Assembly: GCA_903872505.1 (NCBI GenBank)
Contig: CAIQKV010000008.1
Coordinates: forward strand, 1 to 64,000
Length of the DNA: 64,000 bases
Direction: 5' to 3'
Source: an uncultured Opitutia bacterium
Lineage (GTDB): Bacteria > Verrucomicrobiota > Verrucomicrobiia > Opitutales > Opitutaceae
Both the position numbers and the translations under genes were made by a program. This document shows positions 1-8,419 of this stretch, piece by piece. The notes below the pieces were generated by a model that was given only the letters and a program-made list of their open reading frames with translations, did not search any database and had not been told where the DNA came from. Positions within the stretch are counted from its first letter, which is position 1, and each line of letters opens with the position of its first letter.

Positions 1-56
1 ACCGGTGAAAACGACGTAAAGAGCGGAAAAGAACTAGCTGACGCAAGCAAGTTTTT

Positions 57-72
57 TTCTGAATGTTCAGAA
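57..72. repeat. 16-bp dyad at the LacI stop codon
   Basis: TTCTGAA-TG-TTCAGAA is a perfect 7+2+7 dyad that includes the stop codon of the LacI gene. No T-run follows it in the gene's direction, so it is not an obvious terminator for that gene. It could be an operator or chance. Confidence 0.4.
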
Positions 73-1107
73 CGTCAAGAGCTTCGCTTGATCGGGGGTG
101 ATCAGGGAGGGGGCAACGGTGAGCCCGACCCGGCCTTGCATCGAGGGATTCTCGATGCGCCACACCAGATGGTCGACGACTTTCCGCACCAGGGTGGACA
201 GGTTGATGTTCAGGACGGCGGGCAGGTGGTCGAGGTTATGATAGATCACGGGGTTGTAGTTCCCGAGCACCGCTTCGAAGTCCCGCTCGGATTTGAGGCC
301 GGCCAGCCGCATCGCCCGGAAAAAGGAACCGCAGAAATGATCCACCGGCAGGTAGAGGCCGGTGGGGCGGGGCGAGGTCTGCATCAAGCGGCGCACGAGT
401 GAGTCGCTCTCCTCGTGCAGCGGGGAGGGGTCGAGGTAGCCGACACCGGGCCGGGGCTTGCCAAGGATGTTGTGCACGGTGAGTCCGAGCTCCCGGGCCC
501 GGTCGCCGAAGGACTTGACCCGCCAGGCGATGGCGCTGTAGGCGGGGTCGATCGAGACCACCGCCAGGGTCTTGTGGCCCCGGCTGTGGAGATAGTCGGC
601 GGCCAGCTGGCCATTAAGGTCGTTGTCGGGCTCGACAAAATCCCCCGGGTAGTTGGCGGTCCGGCGGGTCATAAACCACACATGGGGAAGCCCTTCCAGC
701 TGTTGCAGCGCAGCCGGGGTCGGCTCCATGCCTTGGATGATGACGCCGTCCACCTGGCGGTCGGCGAGCGGGCGGGGCAGGTCCTCGGGCGTGTCGGTGA
801 ACAGCACGCTCAGATCGACGCGCTGGCGCTCATTGGAAGACTGGACCTGAAGCATCTGGTCCTGGAACCAGTTGAGGCTGGAGGTCTTTTTTGCGCCGAC
901 GAACCACACGGCAATCTTCTTCGGGGCGGCGAGGCGGGATTTGGGGCCGCGGCGCCGGTGGAGAGGGGTCGGGGTGTAGTTCACCGCCGCCATGACGGCT
1001 TGGACGCGGGCGAGCCGGTCGGGGGCGACGAGGTGCGGCTGATTGATTACGCGGGAGACGGTGGCAGGGGACACCTTCGCCCGGTGGGCGATATCGGCAA
1101 TGAGCAT
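67..1107 (-). CDS. LacI-family transcriptional regulator
   Basis: A 346-residue repressor-type protein. The first 25 residues form the LacI helix-turn-helix (IADIAHRAKVSPATVSRVI), followed by the usual hinge and a periplasmic-binding-protein-like effector domain to about residue 340. Length and start are typical of the family. It lies downstream of, and in the same direction as, the sugar isomerase-like gene, and close to the divergent glycan-degradation run, so it probably responds to a sugar released by that system and controls it locally (inference). Short CTGAA/TTCAG dyads sit at both ends of the gene and could be operators. The effector sugar cannot be read from the sequence. Confidence 0.93.
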   Translation of the reverse strand: MLIADIAHRAKVSPATVSRVINQPHLVAPDRLARVQAVMAAVNYTPTPLHRRRGPKSRLAAPKKIAVWFVGAKKTSSLNWFQDQMLQVQSSNERQRVDLSVLFTDTPEDLPRPLADRQVDGVIIQGMEPTPAALQQLEGLPHVWFMTRRTANYPGDFVEPDNDLNGQLAADYLHSRGHKTLAVVSIDPAYSAIAWRVKSFGDRARELGLTVHNILGKPRPGVGYLDPSPLHEESDSLVRRLMQTSPRPTGLYLPVDHFCGSFFRAMRLAGLKSERDFEAVLGNYNPVIYHNLDHLPAVLNINLSTLVRKVVDHLVWRIENPSMQGRVGLTVAPSLITPDQAKLLTF

Positions 1108-1129
1108 GGCTGGGGTGGCGCCGTGAACG

Positions 1130-1150
1130 TTTCAGAAAAAACTCTGAAAA
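1130..1150. promoter_or_regulatory. Dyad upstream of the LacI gene, possible operator
   Basis: TTTCAG and CTGAAA half-sites separated by 8 bases lie 23 bases upstream of the LacI start. The position suits autoregulation. The half-sites resemble the dyad at 57-72. No promoter boxes were assigned. Confidence 0.3.
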
Positions 1151-1223
1151 TCAGTGCGTTCCGTCAAGGGTTTTCAGGCAGACGGCGCCCTGGAACCAAC
1201 CTATCCGCGGTTGCGGGCGGGGC

Positions 1224-2081
1224 TCAGCGCTTCCGGGCGCGGCGCAGGGCGCGACGCCAGGCACCGGCATACTCGCGCTTGGCCACGATCGCGTCCGGCC
1301 AGGCATGCGGGTCGGTGCTGACGTGGTAGCCATGGCTCATGCCGAGCTCGGGGCAGACGTAGAGTTCGCCGCGCGGCTTGGGGCCCTGCAGCCAGAGGGT
1401 GAAGAGATCCTCGACGAAGGCCAGGTAGTCCTTGAATTCGGGGGTGAGCTGGCCGCGGCCGTTGGTGACGGGGACCTGGCAGTGCTGGCTGTTGAACGGC
1501 CGCAGGTGGAACACGTGCGAGCGTTGGATCAGCTTGGGCCAGACCAGCAGCCGCTTCGAGTAGACGGCGGGCAGCAGGTGCTTCGAAACCGCGAAATGCG
1601 AGTGGTCCCACGTCGTCGGCATCAGCCGCCCGGTGGCGCGCTGGAAGCGCCGCTGAATCTCGTCGTATTTCTCCGGGGTTTCGGTGGCGGTGTCGCGGTG
1701 GGTCTCGAGGTGCACGCCGACGCCAAGCTCATCGGACATCCGGATGAGCGTCACGGCCAGCTTGGCGGCCACCGCCGGCGGCGTGTCGTGGTCGAGCAGC
1801 TGGACATTCATGTAGTGGACCCCGAGGTCGCGCTGGAGGATCATCTGCCGGCGGGCCGCGGCCACGTTCCTGCCATCAAAGCCCCCCATCATCACGAGCC
1901 CCTGTTTTTTCGCGAGGGCCTGGATCTCAGGGGTGATGACCGCCGCGACGCCGTCGAAGCCGGCGGCCTTGATTTCCTGCAGCTTTCGGGCGAGCGACCA
2001 CTCGCGCTTGGCGGTGGGATAGGCGATCAAAGACCAGGGGGTGGCGCACTGAACGAGACGGGGTGGGGTGGTTTTTTTCAT
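1224..2081 (-). CDS. Sugar phosphate isomerase/epimerase-like TIM-barrel protein
   Basis: A 285-residue protein of the xylose isomerase-like TIM-barrel superfamily (AP endonuclease family 2 fold). Visible family features are the buried acidic and histidine strands HLETHRDTATE and DHSHFAVSKH, which in relatives bind a divalent metal. The ATG at 2081 (MKKTTPPRL) was chosen over an upstream codon that would add 18 unconvincing residues. No signal peptide is seen, so it is probably cytoplasmic and acts on a sugar or sugar acid from the adjacent glycan locus (inference). The LacI gene follows 116 bases downstream on the same strand. The exact substrate is unknown. Confidence 0.8.
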   Translation of the reverse strand: MKKTTPPRLVQCATPWSLIAYPTAKREWSLARKLQEIKAAGFDGVAAVITPEIQALAKKQGLVMMGGFDGRNVAAARRQMILQRDLGVHYMNVQLLDHDTPPAVAAKLAVTLIRMSDELGVGVHLETHRDTATETPEKYDEIQRRFQRATGRLMPTTWDHSHFAVSKHLLPAVYSKRLLVWPKLIQRSHVFHLRPFNSQHCQVPVTNGRGQLTPEFKDYLAFVEDLFTLWLQGPKPRGELYVCPELGMSHGYHVSTDPHAWPDAIVAKREYAGAWRRALRRARKR

Positions 2082-2170
2082 GAAATGAATGTTCGGGGAA
2101 AATGCTGGTTGAAATGCCTCGGAAACAGCATTCATGCTGGGCCTTCTGCTCCCCGAGACAACCCCATATC
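2082..2170. promoter_or_regulatory. Divergent promoter region between isomerase and glycan run
   Basis: The 89-base gap between two divergent starts must hold both promoters. It contains an inverted repeat AATGCTG (2101-2107) and CAGCATT (2126-2132), which could be a regulator site. No convincing -35/-10 pair was assigned. Confidence 0.4.
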
Positions 2171-4096
2171 ATGCTGAAACCGGCAAAGAGGCGTAATATT
2201 CTGGTGTTTATTACGGCCCTGATCGCGGGGGCCATGAGTCTCCGGGCGGCGGAAGCCCCGGTTTCGCTGGCGGATGCCGATATTGCACGCCGTTTCCAGG
2301 CCCGGCGGGCGGCCGTGCTCGAGAAGTCCCTCGGCAACATCGTGCCGGGCGACCCGGCCAAGGGCGGGTTCTTCGACGTGGCGGCGTGCCTGCAACTGGG
2401 CCGGCAGCGGGAGGCCGCGCTGGCCCGGCTCGCGGTGATCAACGAGCCCATGCCGAAGGAAAACATGTTCTGGATGTACCCGATGGCGACCGTGATGGTG
2501 GCCGGGCGGGAGGGGCTCGACGCCGCCAGCTGGGCTCGGATCCAGGAGTTGTGGCGCATCTACTGGCCGAGCCGCGGCGACACCGAGAACCACTGGTGCA
2601 TCTATTATACCAGCCTGTACCTCGCGGCGCAGTCCTTCCCGGGCGCGGGCCCGGAGCAGTGGTTCAACGGTCGCTCCTCCGCGGAGAACATGGCTGAGGC
2701 GCGCAGTTACCTCGAGCACTGGATGCAGATCGCCACGTCCTACGGCCAGGGCGAATACGACTCACCCAACTACATCGAGGAGTACGTGACCCCGATGTGC
2801 CTGCTCGCCGGCTGGGCGCAGGACGCCAGCCTGCGGCACAAGGCGCGCCTGATGCTCGACTACGTGCTCTATGACTACGTCGTCGAGTCGCTCGACGGTT
2901 ATTACGGCGGGGCGCACAGCCGGGTTTATCCCCGCCAGGTCGTGGCGCCGGCGCTGACCCCGGTTTCCGCCCTGGGCTGGCTGCTGTTCGGGTTCGGCGA
3001 GCCCCAGCCCAACGGCACGGTCCAGCTCGTGGCGCTGAGCGGCTACGCGCCGCCACCGATCCTCGAGCGCATCGCGCGCGACCGCGACCGGCCGTACGTG
3101 GAGCGGGAGCTGAAGCGGACCCGCTGGCGGCTGCGCCACGCCGGGCCCGACTCGTTTGCCATCGGCGACAAGCGCACCGTGCCGGTCTACAAGTACACTT
3201 ACGTCGACCACGATTTCGTGCTCGGCTCCAGCCAGGGCGGCCTCCTGCAGCCGATCCAGCAGCAGACGTGGAGCCTGATCTGGCGCACGGACAAGGGCCT
3301 CAAGTCCGCCAACACCTTTTTTGGCACGCAGCCGTATTCCTCGCCGCTCGAGGGCACGATGTTCTTCGGCGGCGACTGGGACACGGTCACCGACCTCATC
3401 GCGCGCTCGAAGGCCGACTATGATTCCGAGGACAAGCTGCCCGGCGGCTCGCCCTACGAGCAGGTGTTCCAGCACGGCACCGCGCTGATCGCGCTCTACG
3501 ACCTGCCGGAGCATAACCGCTTCCCGCACATCACGACGTTCTTCTCGCGGGACCTGACGCGCACCACCGAGGACGCGTCTGGCTGGATCTTTGCGCAGGG
3601 CGGCCCGGTCTACATCGCCTACCGGCCGTTTGCCGCCGGCGAGTGGAAACCCAACGACTGGACCGGGCTGCTGCGGAACGGCGCGGGCGGCTTCATCAGC
3701 ACGGGCTTTGCGGAGTGGGGCACCGGCCACCGCTGCTACGTCAGCGGCGCGCGGCGCAACGGCTACGTGGTGCAGGTCGCCCCGGTGCGCGAGTTCGCGT
3801 CGTTCGAGAAATTCCAGCAGGCGGTGCGCGCCCTGCCGCTCCGCTTCTCCACGCAGGCCGCGCCGGAGGCGACGTTCACCGCGCTCGACGGCCGCGTGCT
3901 CCACGCCCGCTATGGCGCCAAGCCGACGGTGGACGGCGCGCCGGTGGACTTCGCGCACTGGCCGCTGTTCGACAGCCCGTTCGGCCACGCGGAGCGCGGC
4001 AGCCAGAAGCTGGTGATCAGCCACGGCGCGGAGCGCTACCTGCTCGATTTCGAGCACAACCTCGGCCAGCAGACGGTCGTCCCCACCGCGCCATGA
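2171..4096 (+). CDS. Secreted toroid/beta-sandwich protein, candidate polysaccharide lyase or hydrolase (paralogue A)
   Basis: A 641-residue protein with a Sec signal peptide at residues 1-26 (MLKPAKRRNILVFITALIAG), which decides the start over an upstream in-frame codon at 2102. The helical first half and strand-rich second half suggest an (alpha/alpha) toroid followed by a beta-sandwich, as in heparinase-type lyases. No catalytic signature that I can name is present. It is clearly paralogous to the protein at 11347-13233. Shared segments include RGDTENHW, YYTSLYL, SSAEN.AEAR, YDS.DKL.GGS..EQVFQ and SGWIFAQGG. Its stop overlaps the next start as ATGA. Location among rhamnosidase and arabinofuranosidase genes suggests action on a plant or algal polysaccharide (inference). 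Confidence 0.82.
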   Translation: MLKPAKRRNILVFITALIAGAMSLRAAEAPVSLADADIARRFQARRAAVLEKSLGNIVPGDPAKGGFFDVAACLQLGRQREAALARLAVINEPMPKENMFWMYPMATVMVAGREGLDAASWARIQELWRIYWPSRGDTENHWCIYYTSLYLAAQSFPGAGPEQWFNGRSSAENMAEARSYLEHWMQIATSYGQGEYDSPNYIEEYVTPMCLLAGWAQDASLRHKARLMLDYVLYDYVVESLDGYYGGAHSRVYPRQVVAPALTPVSALGWLLFGFGEPQPNGTVQLVALSGYAPPPILERIARDRDRPYVERELKRTRWRLRHAGPDSFAIGDKRTVPVYKYTYVDHDFVLGSSQGGLLQPIQQQTWSLIWRTDKGLKSANTFFGTQPYSSPLEGTMFFGGDWDTVTDLIARSKADYDSEDKLPGGSPYEQVFQHGTALIALYDLPEHNRFPHITTFFSRDLTRTTEDASGWIFAQGGPVYIAYRPFAAGEWKPNDWTGLLRNGAGGFISTGFAEWGTGHRCYVSGARRNGYVVQVAPVREFASFEKFQQAVRALPLRFSTQAAPEATFTALDGRVLHARYGAKPTVDGAPVDFAHWPLFDSPFGHAERGSQKLVISHGAERYLLDFEHNLGQQTVVPTAP

Positions 4097-5100
4097 AGAC
4101 CCGCTGCATCCTCCTGGTGTTTCTGGCGCTCGCGGCCGGCGGATGGGCGGCCGGGCCGGCGGCGCCGGACCGGTTTTTCGCCGCGTTGGCGATGACGAAG
4201 GCGCAGAAAAACTCCTCCACCCCGGCCGACTCGGGGCTCTACCTGCGCGACGCGCAGGGCGCGTGGCAGCATTACGGCCCGCGCATCCTCGGCGTCGCCG
4301 GCCTGGCGGTGCACCCGAAGGATCCCAACGTCATCCTGATCGCCAGCGCCGACGGCGTGGTGCGCAGCGCCGACGGCGGCCGCACCTGGCGGAAGACCAC
4401 CGGGTGGGAGGTCGCCGACGTGCGCAGCATCGTGTTTGAACTTGCCACGCCCGGGCGGGCGTACGCCGCGACGGCCTGGGGCCCGCTGCGCTCGACCGAC
4501 AGCGGGGCGACCTGGCAGCTGGCGCAGGCGGGACTCCCGAAACTTTACTCGCAGGCGGTCCTGGCCGACCGCGCGAAGTCCGGCCGCGTGCTGCTCGGCA
4601 CGGAGGACGGCATCTACCTGTCGAAGGACGCCGCCCAGTCCTGGTCGCGCGTGGCCTCCTCGCCCGCGACGACCGTGCTGCGCCTCGCCCAGAGCGGCGC
4701 CGATCCGCGGCTGCTGCTCGCCGGCAGCCAGGGACGCGGGGCCTGGCTCTCGCACGACAGCGGCCGCACGTGGGCGCCGACCGACGCGGCCTCGGCCGCG
4801 GCCAATCTCTATGCCGTGGCGCTCAGCCCGCACGATCCCGCCGCGATGGCGGTCGGCGGCTGGGGCGCGGGCGTGCGCGTGTCCGCCGACGGCGGCCGGA
4901 CCTGGACGGACCGCACCGCCGGGCTGCCGGTGAAGAACGTCTTCGTGCTCGCGTTTGATCCCGGGGTGAAGGGCCGGTTGTGGGCCTCGACCTTCGAGGA
5001 GGGCACGTTTTATTCCGACGACCTCGGCCGCACGTGGCAGGACGGCGGGCTGTACGGCGCCTACGGCTTCGATTTCATCTTTGTGCCGCCGGCCCGCTGA
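4093..5100 (+). CDS. Secreted Asp-box (BNR) beta-propeller protein (paralogue A)
   Basis: A 335-residue secreted protein with signal peptide MKTRCILLVFLALAAGGWAA. At least six Asp-boxes of the S-x-D-x-G-x-T-W type are visible: SADGGRTW, STDSGATW, SKDAAQSW, SHDSGRTW, SADGGRTW and SDDLGRTW. These mark a sialidase-like or Ycf48-like beta-propeller. No sialidase arginine triad was recognised, so it may bind glycan rather than cleave it. The start overlaps the previous stop by four bases (ATGA), implying translational coupling to the toroid protein. A paralogue at 10315-11325 is likewise paired with a toroid protein, so the two families probably work together. Confidence 0.85.
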   Translation: MKTRCILLVFLALAAGGWAAGPAAPDRFFAALAMTKAQKNSSTPADSGLYLRDAQGAWQHYGPRILGVAGLAVHPKDPNVILIASADGVVRSADGGRTWRKTTGWEVADVRSIVFELATPGRAYAATAWGPLRSTDSGATWQLAQAGLPKLYSQAVLADRAKSGRVLLGTEDGIYLSKDAAQSWSRVASSPATTVLRLAQSGADPRLLLAGSQGRGAWLSHDSGRTWAPTDAASAAANLYAVALSPHDPAAMAVGGWGAGVRVSADGGRTWTDRTAGLPVKNVFVLAFDPGVKGRLWASTFEEGTFYSDDLGRTWQDGGLYGAYGFDFIFVPPAR

Positions 5101-5108
5101 ACGCCGCG

Positions 5109-7562
5109 ATGCCCGACCCCGTGTCCGCCCTCCCCTTCGTCAATTCCGCCTCCTGGATCTGGTCCGCCGAGGGCTCGCACGCCGCGCCGCCGCCCGCGGC
5201 CGCGACGCCCTCGCACTACCAGGTGCGCTATTTCCGGCGCACGTTTGAGGTAGCCGATCCGGCGGCCGCGCAGCTCACCGTCCACGTCTCGGGTGACAGC
5301 CGCTACCTGTTTTTCTGCAACGGCGCCTGCCTCGGGCGCGGCCCGGCCAAGGGCGACGTGAACCACCACTTCTACGAGACGTTCGACCTCGCGCCGCACC
5401 TGCGCCGCGGCCGCAACGTCCTCGCGGCGCTCGTGCTCGATATGTCGCGCGTGGCGCACCGGCCCGCGCTGCTCGGCCCGCCCTGCTCGGTGATGACGTA
5501 CACCGGCGGCTTCGTGCTGGAGGGCGCGCTGCAGGCCAAGACCGGCGCGGTGCTCGCCGACCTGCGCACCGACGCGGCGTGGAAGGTTGCGGTCGACCAG
5601 GCGCACCGGTTCCAGAACGAGCACACGACCTTCGAGGGCTACCTCGGCTACTTCGAGCACCGCGTCTCCCGGCTGATCCCGGCCGGCTGGAACACGCCGG
5701 GGTTCGACGATGCCGCCTGGGCGGCAGCGCATATTCTCTTCAAGGCCGAGCGGCTGGAGAACCGCCGCGACCCGGCCAGCCCCTACGGACTGCTGCCCCG
5801 CATGGTGCCGATGCTGGAGGAGGGCGCGCCCGGAAAATTTGCGGACGCGTTCCTCGCGGGCGGCGCCCCGGTGCCCGCGGCGTGGACCGCGCTGCTGGAG
5901 CACGGCCGGCCGCTCACCCTGCCGCCGAACACCACGGCCACGCTCGTGCTCGACGCCGCGCAGCTCACCACCGCGTTCCCGCACCTGGCCGTGTCGGGCG
6001 GCGCGGGCAGCGAGGTCCGGCTGCGGTACGCCGAGGCGCTGCGGCTGCCGTGGAACACGCCGGGCGCGCAGCTGCTGGGCAAGCAGCAGTCGCTCGCCAA
6101 CCTCGCCTCGCATTTCGCCGACGAGAGCCGCGGCTGGACGTTTGACCGCCGCGGCGAGGTGACGGGGTGGGGCGACATCTGGGAGCCGTCGGGCGGCGAG
6201 GAAATTTTCGAGCCGCTGCACTGGCGGGCGTTCCGCTACATCGGCCTGGCGATCCGGACCGGCGCCACCCCGCTCACGCTGCGCACGGTGACGCACCGCT
6301 TCACCGCGTACCCGTACCGCATCGCGGCCTCGTTCAAGTCGTCCGACCCGGCGCTCGACCGGATCTGGGCGGTCGGCCTGCACACGATGCGGATGTGCTC
6401 GCACGAGACGTTCGAGGACTGCCCGCACTACGAGCAGATGCAGTACGCGGGCGACACGATGATCACCTCGAAGCTCGGCATGCTCACGACCGGCGACTAC
6501 CGGCTGAGCCGCCAGGCGCTGTACCATTTCGACTGGTCGCGGCTGTCGGACGGGCTCACGCAGGCGCGGTTTCCCTCGCGGCTCGTGCAGGTCATCCCGG
6601 CCTGGAGCATCCACTGGATTACCAACCTCAAGGACTACTTCGAAATCACCGGTGACCGCGCCACGGTGCGGGACCTGCTGCCGGGCATCCAGGCCGTGCT
6701 CGACTGGTATCGCCGCCACACCGACGCGGCCGGGTTGCCGGCGCAGCTGCCGTACTGGAACATCACCGACTGGTGCCCGTGGTGGCCGCGCGGCGTGGTG
6801 CCGGGCGCCGACACCGGGGCAACCTGCATCCATTCCGCCCAGTACATCAACGCCCTCGACGAGGCGGCGCTGCTGGTGCGCCACCTCGGCGGCACCGCCG
6901 AGGCCGACGCGCTCGCGGGCGAGGCCGCCGGCCTGCGCCCCAAGGCGCACGCGCTGTTCTGGTCCGAGGCGGAGGGCCTCTACTTCGACCGGCCCGGCGG
7001 GCCGGAGCTCAGCCAGTACGGCAACGCCTGGGCGATCGTCGCCGGGCTCGCGGGGGAGCGGGAGCGCGCGATCATCATGCGGCGCTTCCCGAACGACCCC
7101 AAGCTCGCGCCGGGTTCCTTCTTCTGGCTGCACACGGGTTTCGCGGCGCTGGCGAAGTCCGGCCGCAGCGACGAGATGCCCAAGCACCTCGGCCCGTGGC
7201 ACGAGTCCGTTGCCTACGGCCTCTCGACCTTCGTCGAGGAGAACAGCTACTGGCGTTCGCTCTGCCATGCGTGGAGCGCCCACCCCGTGCTCGAGTTCCA
7301 GCAGCGCATCCTCGGCGTCACGCCGGCCGCGCCCGGCTTCGCGTCGGCCCGCATCGCGCCCTCGCGTTGCGGCCTGACGCACGCCGCCGGCAGCGTCTGC
7401 ACGCCGCACGGCCTGATCGAGGTCGCGTGGCGCGTGGCGGACGGTAAATTTCACCTGACTGTCAGCGCGCCGCCGGCGGTCGGGCTCACCATCGTCGCGC
7501 CCGGCGGCGCCGTCCGCACTTGCACGGGCGGCAAATTCGAGGAAGCCTTCGCCCTCACATGA
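5109..7562 (+). CDS. GH78-family alpha-L-rhamnosidase-like protein
   Basis: An 817-residue protein. Residues 10-60 (SWIWSAEGS...HYQVRYFRRTF) match the N-terminal beta-sandwich of alpha-L-rhamnosidases. The central (alpha/alpha)6 barrel carries DCPHYEQMQYAGDT, the counterpart of the GH78 catalytic CP..DE..GW.GD segment with Glu retained, and SLCHAWSAHP near the end of the barrel. A small C-terminal beta-domain closes the protein. No signal peptide is evident, so it may act on imported oligosaccharides. It starts 8 bases after the propeller stop and its own stop overlaps the next start as ATGA. The divergent catalytic motif places it in a side branch of the family, so specificity for rhamnose is likely but not certain. 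Confidence 0.85.
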   Translation: MPDPVSALPFVNSASWIWSAEGSHAAPPPAAATPSHYQVRYFRRTFEVADPAAAQLTVHVSGDSRYLFFCNGACLGRGPAKGDVNHHFYETFDLAPHLRRGRNVLAALVLDMSRVAHRPALLGPPCSVMTYTGGFVLEGALQAKTGAVLADLRTDAAWKVAVDQAHRFQNEHTTFEGYLGYFEHRVSRLIPAGWNTPGFDDAAWAAAHILFKAERLENRRDPASPYGLLPRMVPMLEEGAPGKFADAFLAGGAPVPAAWTALLEHGRPLTLPPNTTATLVLDAAQLTTAFPHLAVSGGAGSEVRLRYAEALRLPWNTPGAQLLGKQQSLANLASHFADESRGWTFDRRGEVTGWGDIWEPSGGEEIFEPLHWRAFRYIGLAIRTGATPLTLRTVTHRFTAYPYRIAASFKSSDPALDRIWAVGLHTMRMCSHETFEDCPHYEQMQYAGDTMITSKLGMLTTGDYRLSRQALYHFDWSRLSDGLTQARFPSRLVQVIPAWSIHWITNLKDYFEITGDRATVRDLLPGIQAVLDWYRRHTDAAGLPAQLPYWNITDWCPWWPRGVVPGADTGATCIHSAQYINALDEAALLVRHLGGTAEADALAGEAAGLRPKAHALFWSEAEGLYFDRPGGPELSQYGNAWAIVAGLAGERERAIIMRRFPNDPKLAPGSFFWLHTGFAALAKSGRSDEMPKHLGPWHESVAYGLSTFVEENSYWRSLCHAWSAHPVLEFQQRILGVTPAAPGFASARIAPSRCGLTHAAGSVCTPHGLIEVAWRVADGKFHLTVSAPPAVGLTIVAPGGAVRTCTGGKFEEAFALT

Positions 7563-8419
7563 GCACGCTCCGTCTATCGCACGAGGAAGGCCGGGCGGTG
7601 GACGTCCTCGCCGGCGACCGGCTGCTCTGCCGCTACGTCTATGTGTCCGCGGTGGAGCACAAGGAATCGCCGAAGCCGTATTTTCACCCGCTCAATTCGC
7701 TCGCGGGCGATACCCTGACGAATTTCCGCCCCAACGACCACCCGTGGCACCACGGGCTCACCTTCACGCTGACGGAGGTGTCGGGCATGAATTTCTGGGG
7801 CGGCCCCACCTGCCGGCCGGCGGACGGCTACCAGTGGCGCGATGACCACGGCGAGCAGCGGCACACCGCGTGGACGAAGCTCGCGGCGGCGGGGAACCAG
7901 GCGACGCTCGCGCACACGCTGGAGTGGCGCACGCCCAAGGAATTGATCTTCCGCGAGGAGCGCACACTCGACCTCGCGGTGGATGAGGCGGCCCGGTCGT
8001 GGTCGCTCCGCTGGCGGGCGCGGCTGGTGAACGCCAGCGGCCGCGAGCTCGCGCTCGGCAATCCCCACTCCTTCGGCGGCAAGCCCGGCTCGCATTACAC
8101 CGGCCTGCAGTTCCGCGGCGCGCGCGAGCTGCTCGACGACCACGGGGACGCGACGATCAAGATCTCTGCCGAGGGCGGCCGGGAGGGCGTGGACGCGGTC
8201 CACGGCGCGAGCGCGCGCTGGATGGAATGGCACGGGCAGCTCGACGAATCGCTCCGGCGGGTCACCATCCGCTTCGCCAACAATTCCGGCCCACTGCACT
8301 GGTTCGTGCGCCGCAACTATCCGCTGGCGGCCTTCCCGGTGCAGTTCGACCGGGACCTCGCGCTGGCGGCAAACGCGACGCTCGACGTCGACCACACCCT
8401 GACCTTCGCCTCCCCATGA
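7559..8419 (+). CDS. DUF6807 (PmoA-like) family protein
   Basis: A 286-residue protein with the family hallmarks FRPNDHPWHHGLTF near residue 60 and a second conserved block HSFGGKPGSHYTGLQFRG. The family is annotated as DUF6807 or PmoA-like and is common in carbohydrate loci of Planctomycetota and Verrucomicrobiota; its biochemical role is not settled. The conserved histidines suggest a metal or sugar site (inference). The start at 7559 overlaps the rhamnosidase stop as ATGA and was preferred over an upstream in-frame codon at 7520. No signal peptide is seen. Confidence 0.82.
   Translation: MSTLRLSHEEGRAVDVLAGDRLLCRYVYVSAVEHKESPKPYFHPLNSLAGDTLTNFRPNDHPWHHGLTFTLTEVSGMNFWGGPTCRPADGYQWRDDHGEQRHTAWTKLAAAGNQATLAHTLEWRTPKELIFREERTLDLAVDEAARSWSLRWRARLVNASGRELALGNPHSFGGKPGSHYTGLQFRGARELLDDHGDATIKISAEGGREGVDAVHGASARWMEWHGQLDESLRRVTIRFANNSGPLHWFVRRNYPLAAFPVQFDRDLALAANATLDVDHTLTFASP

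Noticed and set aside
4093-5100. Annotation as a true sialidase
   Set aside because: Asp-boxes are present, but no arginine triad or catalytic Tyr/Glu pair could be identified, so only a propeller is called.
5061-7454. Long minus-strand frame opposite the rhamnosidase-like gene
   Set aside because: Antisense shadow without domain features.
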